Part shown: piece after piece, positions 1-7,439 of the stretch
Position numbering within the stretch: position 1 is the stretch's first letter
Layout: the number at the start of each line of letters is the position of its first letter
NCBI RefSeq assembly: GCF_900100375.1
Contig: NZ_FNEZ01000001.1
Coordinates: 248,001 to 312,000 of the forward strand
Length of the DNA: 64,000 nucleotides
Reading direction: 5' to 3'
DNA from: Flavobacterium noncentrifugens
GTDB taxonomy: Bacteria; Bacteroidota; Bacteroidia; Flavobacteriales; Flavobacteriaceae
The notes under the pieces: model-generated
The model's database searches: none
What the model was told of the DNA's origin: nothing
The model's input: the letters and a program-made list of their open reading frames with translations, nothing else
Position numbers and translations under genes: made by a program

Positions 1-85
1 TGGCCCCGGAAATGTACTTCAAGGATTGGTTAAGAAAATTGATGGCTCCGCTGAAACGGCGTCGGCAACACCAATTAATGGATAA
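1..85 (+). CDS. fabD: Malonyl-CoA:ACP transacylase, C-terminal end (partial)
   Basis: Only the last 27 residues are inside the window; the frame is open from base 2 to a TAA at 83-85. The visible peptide begins GPGNVLQGLVKKI, which matches the conserved C-terminal segment of FabD (GPGxVLxGLxKRI in the family), followed by a short Ala/Thr tail. FabD transfers malonyl groups from CoA to acyl carrier protein in type II fatty acid synthesis in the cytoplasm. The gene converges on galE, and a strong bidirectional terminator lies between them. The assignment rests on a short fragment, so it is good but not certain. Confidence 0.75.
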   Translation, partial: GPGNVLQGLVKKIDGSAETASATPING

Positions 86-220
86 TTGATAATTGCCTTG
101 ATTGTGTATAAAAAAAGTCCCGAACTATGTCTGGGACTTTTTTATGTTATATTGAACGCAATACATTTATGCGCAAACCACGCATTATCAATCGTCCATT
201 ATCAATTATCAATTGACCTG
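74..220. repeat. Inverted copies of an ATTGATAATTGATAA-type intergenic repeat
   Basis: The stretch ATGGATAATTGATAATTG near 78-95 recurs in inverted orientation around 185-216, where the + strand reads CCATTATCAATTATCAATTG. The two copies flank the fabD/galE terminator. The right copy runs into the 3' end of galE and encodes its last residues (SIDN-stop). It looks like a simple-sequence intergenic repeat rather than a mobile element. Confidence 0.6.
111..143. terminator. Bidirectional rho-independent terminator between fabD and galE
   Basis: A perfect 11-bp stem, AAAAAAGTCCC / GGGACTTTTTT, has an 11-nt loop and an A/T tract on each side. It sits between the convergent ends of fabD and galE and can serve both. 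Confidence 0.85.
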
Positions 221-1224
221 ATCTTTTTCTCCCATTTCCAAGCGCTTTCCAAAGCATCTTCCAAAGTCGATTGCGCTTTCCAGCCAAGAACATTGTTCGC
301 TTTGTCAGTATTTGCATAAGCAGACGTAATATCGCCTTCGCGCCTTCCGACGATTTTATAAGGTAATTTTTTGCCGCTGACTTTTTCGAATGTTTGAATG
401 ACTTCGAGAACCGTACTTCCTGTTCCAGTTCCAACGTTAAAGGTTTCCACTTTTTCGGAATTTTGCTTGTTTAATAATCTTTGCATCGCTACGACATGTG
501 CTTTTGCAAGATCGACTACGTGAATGTAATCGCGTACGCAGGTTCCGTCCAGTGTTGGATAATCGTCGCCGTAAACTGACAATTCCTGGCGCAATCCAGC
601 TCCCGTTTGCGTAATAAAAGGCACGAGATTTTGCGGAACGCCGATTGGCAATTCCCCGATTTCAGCTGTTGGATGCGCGCCGATCGGATTGAAATAACGC
701 AATAAGATTGCATTGATTCCGCTTACTTTACAAGTTTCCGTAATGATCTCTTCCCCGATTTGCTTGGTATTTCCATAAGGCGAAGCTGCCGGTTGAACCG
801 AAGCATTTTCTGTGATCGGCATTTTTTCAGCCTGGCCATAAACGGTGCAAGAAGAGCTGAAAATAAAGTTGGCTTCGTCTTTAGCCTGCAATTGCTGAAG
901 CATGTAAACCAAAGTATTGATATTGTTTTCGTAATACAGCAACGGATTTTCGACGCTTTCGCCAACGGCTTTTGAAGCGGCAAAATGAATCACACCGGAA
1001 ATATCAGCATGCCTTTTAAAAAAATCAATGACTGCAGATTTTTCACGCAGGTCGAAGTTTTCGAAGATTGGCATTTTTCCGGTGATGGCAACAATTCCTT
1101 TCAAGACTTCGTCTGAAGAATTTGATAAATTATCTACAATTACAACGTCGAAGCCTTCATTTTGAAGCTCGACAACGGTATGGGAACCGATAAAACCTAA
1201 ACCTCCTGTGACTAAAATTTTCAT
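202..1224 (-). CDS. galE: UDP-glucose 4-epimerase
   Basis: This 340-residue protein is an extended short-chain dehydrogenase that interconverts UDP-glucose and UDP-galactose in the cytoplasm, supplying sugar nucleotides for surface polysaccharide. The N-terminus carries the NAD-binding Rossmann motif GGLGFIGSH (residues 7-15). The catalytic set is visible as Ser123-125 with Tyr150 and Lys154 (SPYGNTK). The length equals that of typical GalE and the ATG at 1222-1224 is well placed. The last few residues are encoded by an intergenic repeat that runs into the stop codon. The gene lies downstream of a DegT-type aminotransferase on the same strand, with a hairpin repeat between. Identification as GalE rather than another 4-epimerase is by overall sequence and is strong. 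Confidence 0.92.
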   Translation of the reverse strand: MKILVTGGLGFIGSHTVVELQNEGFDVVIVDNLSNSSDEVLKGIVAITGKMPIFENFDLREKSAVIDFFKRHADISGVIHFAASKAVGESVENPLLYYENNINTLVYMLQQLQAKDEANFIFSSSCTVYGQAEKMPITENASVQPAASPYGNTKQIGEEIITETCKVSGINAILLRYFNPIGAHPTAEIGELPIGVPQNLVPFITQTGAGLRQELSVYGDDYPTLDGTCVRDYIHVVDLAKAHVVAMQRLLNKQNSEKVETFNVGTGTGSTVLEVIQTFEKVSGKKLPYKIVGRREGDITSAYANTDKANNVLGWKAQSTLEDALESAWKWEKKIRSIDN

Positions 1225-1267
1225 TAAACTTTATTTGTATTTGATGATTTTCTTTTGGAAACAACTG

Positions 1268-1389
1268 CCCTAGCCCTGATGGAAGCGGCATCCTTTTGCG
1301 GCATTTGAAATTAAAAGGAGAAAGTCCTGTGGGCTTTAGGTAAATACTCCAATGCCGTAAAAGATATAGCGGACAGCAGGAAAAAGCTC
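1268..1389 (-). repeat. Dispersed hairpin repeat, copy A
   Basis: On the minus strand this reads from the DegT stop codon as TTCCTGCTGTCCGCTATATC..., then an inner arm TACGGCATT, a loop of about 45 nt, AATGCCGCAAAAGGATGCC and CATCAGGGCTA. The outer and inner arms pair imperfectly into one long hairpin. Copies B (36034-36123) and C (48052-48130) share the cores ATCTTTT and AAAAGGAT and the same arrangement. All three lie just 3' of a gene and in the same orientation relative to it. Confidence 0.7.
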
Positions 1390-2520
1390 CTAATTTAAAA
1401 ATTCTAAAATCGAATCGGTGATGAATTTAATTTGCTCGTCATCGAGTTCCGTATGCATGGGCAAAGAAAGCACTTCTTTGACCAATTGGTTCGTGATTGG
1501 GAAATCTTCTTCCCTGTATCTTGAATCGATGTATGCCTTTTGCGCATGCAGCGGAATTGGGTAATAAATCGCGCACGGAATGCCTTTGTCAAGCAAATGC
1601 TGCATCAATCCGTCGCGGTTTGCATCGACAATCCTTAATGTATATTGGTGAAAAACATGGCTGTCTTTGTCGCCTGAAATAAACGGCGTGACGATATTTT
1701 TATGGTTTGCCAACGCTGCAGAATATTTCTGGGCTGCATTTTGGCGTGCGTCATTATAGTGGTCGAGTTTTGGCAGTTTTGCATTTAAAACCGCTGCCTG
1801 AATGCTGTCTAATCTCGAGTTTACGCCAACCACATCATGGTGGTAACGCACATACATGCCATGGTTTACAATGCCGCGAAGTTTGTGTGCGAGTTCGTCG
1901 TCGTTTGTGAAAATCGCGCCGCCATCGCCATAGCAACCTAAATTTTTAGATGGAAAAAAAGACGTTGAAGCAACATGCCCGATGACGCCCACTTTCGTTT
2001 TTGAACCGTCGGCTGATTTGTAATCTGCGCCAATTGCCTGCGCGTTGTCTTCGATTACGTATAAATTATTTTCTTTGGCCAAAGCCATGATCGCGTCCAT
2101 ATTCGCAGCTTGTCCGAACAAATGCACCGGAACGATTGCTTTTGTCTTTGGCGTAATTACTTTTTTGATGGCATCTATAGAGATGTTGAACGTGTCAATT
2201 TCGACATCAACCAAAACCGGCGTGAGTTGCAATAAAGCAATCACTTCAACGGTTGCAGCAAATGTAAAATCGGCTGTGATGACTTCGTCGCCGGGTTTTA
2301 AATCGAGTCCCATCATGGCAATTTGAAGCGCGTCGGTTCCGTTTGCACACGGAATCACGTGTTTGGCACCCAGATATGTTTCGAGGTTTTTCTGAAATTT
2401 ATGAACTTCGGGTCCATTGATATACGTATTCGTATCCAAAACCTCCTGAATCGAGGCGTTTACGGTTTCTTTGATGTCTTCGTATTGCCCTTTCAGGTCA
2501 ACCATCTGGATTTTTTTCAT
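1390..2520 (-). CDS. DegT/DnrJ/EryC1/StrS family PLP-dependent aminotransferase
   Basis: This 376-residue protein belongs to the PLP aminotransferases that aminate keto-sugars of nucleotide-activated sugars for O-antigen, capsule or glycan synthesis. Family hallmarks are present: an early PGDEVI.ADFTFAATVEVI stretch, the cofactor-contacting VIEDNAQAIGA segment, and the Schiff-base lysine in TSFFPSKNLGCYGDGG. The C-terminal half holds the usual substrate-site segment ending near LPMHTELDD. The ATG at 2518-2520 gives a full-length protein. It lies upstream of galE on the same strand, which fits a role in sugar nucleotide metabolism. The exact keto-sugar substrate cannot be told from sequence alone. 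Confidence 0.9.
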   Translation of the reverse strand: MKKIQMVDLKGQYEDIKETVNASIQEVLDTNTYINGPEVHKFQKNLETYLGAKHVIPCANGTDALQIAMMGLDLKPGDEVITADFTFAATVEVIALLQLTPVLVDVEIDTFNISIDAIKKVITPKTKAIVPVHLFGQAANMDAIMALAKENNLYVIEDNAQAIGADYKSADGSKTKVGVIGHVASTSFFPSKNLGCYGDGGAIFTNDDELAHKLRGIVNHGMYVRYHHDVVGVNSRLDSIQAAVLNAKLPKLDHYNDARQNAAQKYSAALANHKNIVTPFISGDKDSHVFHQYTLRIVDANRDGLMQHLLDKGIPCAIYYPIPLHAQKAYIDSRYREEDFPITNQLVKEVLSLPMHTELDDEQIKFITDSILEFLN

Positions 2521-2620
2521 TGTAAAAACGTTTTAAAAACAAGCAAAACTACTAATTAAATGACTTACGGCAATGAAAATTCTGCAAAGAGGCGTATTTT
2601 AGCGCAACAATTCAAAGTCT

Positions 2621-3865
2621 ATGTTTTTTCTTTACAACCTGCTGGTTGCATTTGCCGGTTTTGCCTTAAAAATCATTGCTGTTTTCAGTCCGAAAATGAA
2701 ACTTTTTGTGGATGGAAGGCGTAATGTTTTTAGTGAGATTTCGGCTAAAATCAAGCCTTCAGACAAAACGATCTGGTTTCATGCCGCTTCTTTGGGCGAA
2801 TATGAACAGGGCTTGCCGGTGATCGAAAAGATTAAAGAACGTTTTCCAAACCATAAAATTGTTTTGACTTTTTTTTCGCCTTCGGGATTTGAAGTCAGGA
2901 AAAATAATGCTGTCGCAGATGTGACGGTTTATTTGCCTTTGGATTCTAAAAGCAATGCAGCAAAATTCATCGAACTGGTTCATCCCGATTTGGTGTTTTT
3001 TATCAAATATGAATATTGGCCGAATTACCTGAATGCACTTAAAAAAGCAAACATTAAAACGTATTTAATTTCCGGAATTTTCCGTGAAAACCAAATGTTC
3101 TTTAAGTGGTACGGCGGATTTTACAGAAAAGCCTTGGATGCATTCAACCATTTTTTTGTACAGAATTCCAAGTCGAAAGAATTGCTTTTAAAGCTCGGTA
3201 AAGCCAATGTGACGATTTCAGGCGATACGCGATTTGACCGTGTGGCAGCGATTCTGGAGAAAGACAATGCGCTAGGTTTCATTTCGGAATTTAAAAAGGA
3301 GAAGCTGGCGGTAGTTGTTGGAAGTTCATGGCCGAAAGATGAAAACCTCCTTGTGAATTATATCAATTCTACCAATCACGATCTAAAATTTATCATTGCG
3401 CCGCACAATATAAAAGGAGAACAAATTCAGCAATTGAAAAACTCCATTTATAAAAAAACGGTTTTGTTTTCTGAAAAAGAAGGCAAAGACCTTTCGGAGT
3501 TTGATGTTTTCATTATCGACACGATCGGGATTCTGGCGAAAATTTACAGCTATGCCGATATTGCGTATGTTGGCGGCGGCTTTGGAAACCCTGGTGTTCA
3601 CAACATTTTAGAACCTGCAACTTTTGGCGTTCCAATTGTCATTGGCCCAAATTATTCGCATTTTGCAGAAGCGACAGCATTGGTCAACATAGAAGGCTGT
3701 ATTTCAATTTCGAACCAATCCCAACTCGACGAAGCTTTCGATAATTTGATCCAAAATGAAGACGAACGCGAAGAAAAAGGACACATTTGCAGCACTTTTG
3801 TGCAGATGAATAAAAATGCGACTGAAATCATTTTGAAACAAATTCCACAATATGGCGACGTATAA
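2621..3865 (+). CDS. waaA: 3-deoxy-D-manno-octulosonic acid (Kdo) transferase
   Basis: WaaA/KdtA is a membrane-associated glycosyltransferase that attaches Kdo from CMP-Kdo to the lipid A precursor, an essential step of LPS core assembly. The 414-residue length fits the family. An N-terminal hydrophobic anchor (residues 1-25) is followed by the signature FHAASLGEYEQGLPV, which contains the conserved acidic residue. The C-terminal domain carries YVGGGFG.PGVHNILEP, the GT-B nucleotide-sugar binding segment. The gene overlaps the following acetyltransferase by 14 bases, so the two are probably co-transcribed. It is divergent from the DegT gene. How many Kdo units it adds cannot be told. Confidence 0.93.
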   Translation: MFFLYNLLVAFAGFALKIIAVFSPKMKLFVDGRRNVFSEISAKIKPSDKTIWFHAASLGEYEQGLPVIEKIKERFPNHKIVLTFFSPSGFEVRKNNAVADVTVYLPLDSKSNAAKFIELVHPDLVFFIKYEYWPNYLNALKKANIKTYLISGIFRENQMFFKWYGGFYRKALDAFNHFFVQNSKSKELLLKLGKANVTISGDTRFDRVAAILEKDNALGFISEFKKEKLAVVVGSSWPKDENLLVNYINSTNHDLKFIIAPHNIKGEQIQQLKNSIYKKTVLFSEKEGKDLSEFDVFIIDTIGILAKIYSYADIAYVGGGFGNPGVHNILEPATFGVPIVIGPNYSHFAEATALVNIEGCISISNQSQLDEAFDNLIQNEDEREEKGHICSTFVQMNKNATEIILKQIPQYGDV

Positions 3866-4295
3866 AAAAATTACACATCAAGATGTTGACGTTCTTGTGT
3901 TGATGATGCAGGAATTTTACGCGATTGACGGTTATCCGATTGACATAGAAAAATCGAAAGCGTTGTTTTCTGAATTTATCGACAACGAGCATTTGGGCGC
4001 GGCCTGGCTAATTGCATCTGAAAACAAAACTGTCGGCTATGTAATCCTGACTTTCGTTTTCAATTTTGAATACGGCGGCAAAATCGCTTTTGTAGACGAA
4101 TTGTATTTAAATGAAGATTCGCGGGGCAAAGGCATAGGCAAACAAACCATCGAATTTGCAAAAGAGCAGGCGCAGAAATTATCTCTAAAACTGCTGTATC
4201 TCGAAGTTGAAGACCACAATGCGGCGGCACAAAAAGTATATTTGTCGGGTGGATTTATTTTCCATAACCGGCTTACAATGAAAATAAAACTCTAA
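3852..4295 (+). CDS. GNAT family N-acetyltransferase
   Basis: A 147-residue single-domain acetyltransferase of the GNAT fold, expected to transfer an acetyl group from acetyl-CoA to an amine. The acetyl-CoA pyrophosphate loop is visible as SRGKGIGKQ (motif A), preceded by the strand VDELYLNEDSRG and followed by LYLEVEDHNAAAQKVYLSGGF, the C-terminal motif B with the usual Asn and Tyr. The start ATG lies inside the 3' end of waaA (14-base overlap), indicating translational coupling. The substrate is unknown; the neighbourhood gives only a weak hint of envelope metabolism. Confidence 0.85.
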   Translation: MATYKKITHQDVDVLVLMMQEFYAIDGYPIDIEKSKALFSEFIDNEHLGAAWLIASENKTVGYVILTFVFNFEYGGKIAFVDELYLNEDSRGKGIGKQTIEFAKEQAQKLSLKLLYLEVEDHNAAAQKVYLSGGFIFHNRLTMKIKL

Positions 4296-4324
4296 AATAA
4301 ATTAATAAACCTAACTGAAACCAT

Positions 4325-6460
4325 ATGAAATTTTTAAGACTGTTTCTTTTATTATTTGTACTCCAAACACAGGCGCAGCAAGGCGGCATGTGGATTCCGT
4401 CGCTTCTAAATGGAATGAACGAAAAGGAAATGAAAAGCCTCGGAATGAAAATGTCTGTAGCCGATATTTATGATGTCAACAAATCGAGTTTGAAAGATGC
4501 AGTTCCGCAATTTAACGGCGGCTGCACCTCGGAAGTGATTTCGCCAAAAGGGCTTTTGCTCACGAACCACCATTGTGGTTTTGGTCAAATCCAGGAACAT
4601 TCATCGGTAGAACACGATTATTTGACCGACGGATTTTGGGCGATGAAAACGGAAGACGAATTGCCTAATGAAGATCTGGTTGTGACGTTTATCGTAAAAA
4701 TCGAAGACGTGACTTCTAAAGTTTTGGAAGACACGGAAACCTTGACTGAAGCCGACAAGCAAAAGAAAATCCAGGAAAATATTTCGGCTTTGAGCAATTC
4801 GTTGCCGAAGGAAAGTTGGCAGGAAAATAAAATCCGAACTTTTTACGAAGGCAACCAATACATGTTGTTTGTAACGGAAACTTTTAAAGACGTGCGTTTG
4901 GTTGGCGCTCCGCCGTCATCAATTGGGAAATTCGGATCGGATACCGACAACTGGGTTTGGCCGAGACATACGGGCGATTTCTCATTGTTCAGAATTTACG
5001 CCGATAAAAACAACCGTCCGGCGGCGTATTCGAAAGACAACGTTCCTTATACGCCAAAGCACTTTTTACCGGTTTCATTAGACGGAATCAAGGAAGACGA
5101 TTTTACTTTGGTTTTTGGTTATCCGGGAAGAACGACCGAATATTTGCCAGCAGTTGCCGTTCAGCAGATCGTAAATGAACTGAATCCGGCGAAAATAGAA
5201 ATCCGCGATGCCGCTTTGAAAGTCGAAGACGGTTTTATGCGGAAAGACAAAGCGATCAAAATCCAATATGCATCGAAATACGCCGGAGTTGCGAATTATT
5301 GGAAAAAATGGATCGGAGAAACGCAGGGTTTGAAAAAATCAAATGCAGTCGCTGTGAAAAAAAAACAGGAAGCGGCATTTCAGGAAAAAGTTATCAAAGC
5401 TGGGAAACAGGCAGAATACGGAAGCTTATTATCCGATTTTGAAAAAAATTACACCGAAATTGCACCTTATGCTTTGGCCCGCGATTATTTTTCAGAAGTG
5501 ATTTTAAGAAATACGGAATTATTGAGTCTGACTTATAAAATGTACCAGCTCGAGCAGATTTTGAACACCAAAGGCGAACAGGCTTTCAACGACCGAAGAA
5601 ACAATCTTGTCAAAGGACTTGGGGATTTCTACAAAGATTTCAACAAAACTGTGGACGAAAAGATCTTTGAGCAGCTGATTGATTTGTATGCGAATAAATC
5701 TCCGAAGCAGTTTTTACCGGCGAGTCTGAACAACATCAATCCGAAAACTTTAAGCGCTGAAATTTACCAGTCGAAACTAACGAGTTATGATGGCGTGAAA
5801 GAATTGCTGGCCGGAGATTCTAAAACCGTTTTGGCAAACCTGAACAATGACAAGGCTTTTCAAATGGTAAAACAAATCGCCGACAGTTATTTTAAAAATG
5901 TTTCTCCCAAATATGACGAGATCAATTTAAAAATTACTGCTTTGCAACGCACGTATATGAAAGCACAACTGAAACTCAATAAAGATTCGAGATTGTTTCC
6001 GGATGCCAACAGCACCTTGCGCGTGACTTACGGAAAAGTAAAAGGCTACGAACCGAAAGACGCTACAATTTACACTCCGATTACGTATTTAGACGGCGTA
6101 ATGGAAAAATACATTCCGGGGGATTATGAATTTGACGTACCTGCAAAACTGATTGACCTATATAATAAGAAGGATTATGGACAATATGGTGAAAAAGGGA
6201 AAATGCCGGTTTGTTTTATCGGGACAAATCATACAACTGGTGGAAATTCCGGAAGTCCGGCAATTGATGCAAGAGGAAACCTGATCGGGCTCAATTTTGA
6301 CCGCGTTTGGGAAGGAACGATGAGCGATATTTATTACGATCCGGCGATTTGCAGAAACATCATGGTCGACATTCGCTACGTTTTATTTATCATGGACAAG
6401 TATGCAGGAGCAAAAAATCTTATAGATGAACTCAAATTGGTACATCCAAAAAAGAAATAA
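4325..6460 (+). CDS. S46 family dipeptidyl-peptidase, DPP11-like
   Basis: A 711-residue secreted serine peptidase of family S46, which removes dipeptides from the N-terminus of peptides in the periplasm and is used by Bacteroidota that grow on proteins. A signal peptide (MKFLRLFLLLFVLQTQAQ) starts it. The catalytic residues are visible: His in TNHHCGFG (residues 82-83), Asp218 in HTGDFS, and Ser642 in GGNSGSP. Eighteen residues after the serine is Arg660 (LNFDRVWEG). In this family Arg at that place marks DPP11 enzymes, which prefer Asp/Glu at P1, whereas DPP7 enzymes have Gly. The acidic preference is therefore inferred. Length matches the family. Confidence 0.9.
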   Translation: MKFLRLFLLLFVLQTQAQQGGMWIPSLLNGMNEKEMKSLGMKMSVADIYDVNKSSLKDAVPQFNGGCTSEVISPKGLLLTNHHCGFGQIQEHSSVEHDYLTDGFWAMKTEDELPNEDLVVTFIVKIEDVTSKVLEDTETLTEADKQKKIQENISALSNSLPKESWQENKIRTFYEGNQYMLFVTETFKDVRLVGAPPSSIGKFGSDTDNWVWPRHTGDFSLFRIYADKNNRPAAYSKDNVPYTPKHFLPVSLDGIKEDDFTLVFGYPGRTTEYLPAVAVQQIVNELNPAKIEIRDAALKVEDGFMRKDKAIKIQYASKYAGVANYWKKWIGETQGLKKSNAVAVKKKQEAAFQEKVIKAGKQAEYGSLLSDFEKNYTEIAPYALARDYFSEVILRNTELLSLTYKMYQLEQILNTKGEQAFNDRRNNLVKGLGDFYKDFNKTVDEKIFEQLIDLYANKSPKQFLPASLNNINPKTLSAEIYQSKLTSYDGVKELLAGDSKTVLANLNNDKAFQMVKQIADSYFKNVSPKYDEINLKITALQRTYMKAQLKLNKDSRLFPDANSTLRVTYGKVKGYEPKDATIYTPITYLDGVMEKYIPGDYEFDVPAKLIDLYNKKDYGQYGEKGKMPVCFIGTNHTTGGNSGSPAIDARGNLIGLNFDRVWEGTMSDIYYDPAICRNIMVDIRYVLFIMDKYAGAKNLIDELKLVHPKKK

Positions 6461-6529
6461 AGCCTTATTTCATAGGGTTTTAGATTAAAAATTAAGAAAT
6501 ATTAACTTATTTTTATAGTTTTCGGTTTT

Positions 6530-6545
6530 TGGCACAGTACTTGTT
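6530..6545 (+). promoter_or_regulatory. Sigma-54-like promoter (-24/-12)
   Basis: The sequence TGGCAC-AGTAC-TTGTT matches the RpoN consensus TGGCAC-N5-TTGCW with correct spacing; the only departure is T for C in the -12 GC. It lies about 120 nt upstream of the Ala-rich lipoprotein start, in a non-coding gap. Function is inferred from sequence only. Confidence 0.45.
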
Positions 6546-6601
6546 AAGTGGCGCACAGTTGCAACAGATATGGTTTTTTGAAAAAAAAATTAAATTTTAA
6601 T

Positions 6602-6629
6602 TTTGCGTATTAAAAAATTTATATCTTTG
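6602..6629 (+). promoter_or_regulatory. Bacteroidota sigma-A-type promoter of the Ala-rich lipoprotein
   Basis: The -7 box TATCTTTG (6622-6629) matches TAnnTTTG, and TTTG at 6602-6605 is a possible -33 element 16 nt upstream, slightly short of the usual 17-23. The start codon is 37 nt downstream. Confidence 0.6.
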
Positions 6630-6666
6630 CCTCGAATTAATAATTAACCTTTTATAATTAAGTAAG

Positions 6667-6912
6667 ATGAAAAAAGTATTTTTAAGTTTAGCATTTATCG
6701 CTGCATTAACTGTAGTATCTTGTAAACAAGCTGAAGCTCCTGCTGAAGAAGCTCCTGTAACTGAAGAAGTTGCTGCTCCTGCTGCTGAAGAAGCTGCTGT
6801 TGTAGCTGACACTGCTGCTGCAACTGCTACTGACGCTGCTGCAACTGCTACTGACGCTGCAAAAACTGCAACTGATGCTGCTGCAACTGCTAAAGAAGAA
6901 GTAAAAAAATAA
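6667..6912 (+). CDS. Small Ala/Thr/Glu-rich lipoprotein with heptad repeats
   Basis: An 81-residue predicted lipoprotein: signal peptide MKKVFLSLAFIAALTVVS, then lipobox Cys20 (VVSC). The mature part is almost only Ala, Thr, Glu, Asp and Lys. An N-terminal Glu/Pro/Ala section is followed by tandem seven-residue units (AATATDA type) and a Lys end. No known domain is recognised. It is probably a membrane-anchored disordered or helical periplasmic protein; similar short Ala-rich lipoproteins are common in flavobacteria, but their role is unknown. It has a clear promoter, a possible second sigma-54-like one and a strong terminator, which suggests a highly expressed single-gene unit. Confidence 0.8.
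   Translation: MKKVFLSLAFIAALTVVSCKQAEAPAEEAPVTEEVAAPAAEEAAVVADTAAATATDAAATATDAAKTATDAAATAKEEVKK
6814..6897 (+). repeat. Four tandem 21-bp units inside the lipoprotein gene
   Basis: Units start at 6814, 6835, 6856 and 6877. The first two are identical over 21 bp and the others are degenerate. Each encodes seven residues, mostly Ala and Thr with one Asp or Glu, so copy-number change would keep the reading frame. Confidence 0.85.
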
Positions 6913-6935
6913 TTAGAATTTATTCTAAAATTTTT

Positions 6936-6995
6936 AAAGCCACGTAAAACGTGGCTTTTTTATTTTAAAAGCTTTCCGTCTGGAAGGCTTTTTTT
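6936..6995 (+). terminator. Two consecutive terminator hairpins after the lipoprotein gene
   Basis: The first is a 10-bp stem AAAGCCACGT / ACGTGGCTTT with a 3-nt loop followed by T-rich sequence. The second, from about 6967, is AAAAGCTTTCC / GGAAGGCTTTT with a GTCT loop and a T tract. Confidence 0.85.
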
Positions 6996-7094
6996 ATTTT
7001 TGAAGAGATTGTGCAATGATCCCATCAAATCCTGTAAACCGTTTCGTTGGCCTAAACCTTAAATTTGAGGATTATTAATTTTAAGAACTTTATT

Positions 7095-7340
7095 ATGAAA
7101 AATATTTTCAAACCATTATTTTTTGCTGCGCTTTTGACGTTAAGCATTACTTCATGCAAAAACAAAGACGCTGCAACTGAAACCGAAACTACTGAAGTAA
7201 GCAGTGAAACTTCAATGGATACTGTTCCACCAGTTCCTACAGAAGAAATGCCTGCAACTACAGACACAACGACAACAACTACAGGAACGCCAACCGGAAC
7301 TGCAACACCGCCGGCAACGGGAACCACTCCTGCAAAATAA
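7095..7340 (+). CDS. Small Thr/Pro-rich lipoprotein
   Basis: An 81-residue predicted lipoprotein. The ATG at 7095 is preferred over an upstream in-frame start because it begins directly with the signal peptide MKNIFKPLFFAALLTLSITS, followed by lipobox Cys21. The mature region is low-complexity: a Glu/Thr/Ser part, then a run of six Thr, then Gly-Thr-Pro repeats. No domain is recognised. Composition suggests a flexible linker-like periplasmic or surface lipoprotein. A TAnnTTTG box (TAAATTTG, 7060-7067) lies upstream and a strong hairpin downstream. It may be a distant relative of the preceding Ala-rich lipoprotein in architecture, but not in sequence. Confidence 0.75.
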   Translation: MKNIFKPLFFAALLTLSITSCKNKDAATETETTEVSSETSMDTVPPVPTEEMPATTDTTTTTTGTPTGTATPPATGTTPAK

Positions 7341-7386
7341 CATTTCACAGATTTTGATCATCTGACTACACCACAACCAACTAACT

Positions 7387-7422
7387 AAAATCCCCGCAAC
7401 TTTTAAGATGCGGGGATTTTTC
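7387..7422. terminator. Bidirectional terminator between lipoprotein and SDR genes
   Basis: The stem TCCCCGCA / TGCGGGGA has flanking A and T runs on both sides and a 10-nt loop. It lies between convergent genes. Confidence 0.85.
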
Positions 7423-7439
7423 ATTTAAACTAATTTTTT

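Noticed and set aside
7052..7348. Val/Ser-rich open frame opposite the Thr/Pro-rich lipoprotein
   Set aside because: It is the antisense of a low-complexity gene; the forward frame has a signal peptide and lipobox, and promoter and terminator agree with it.
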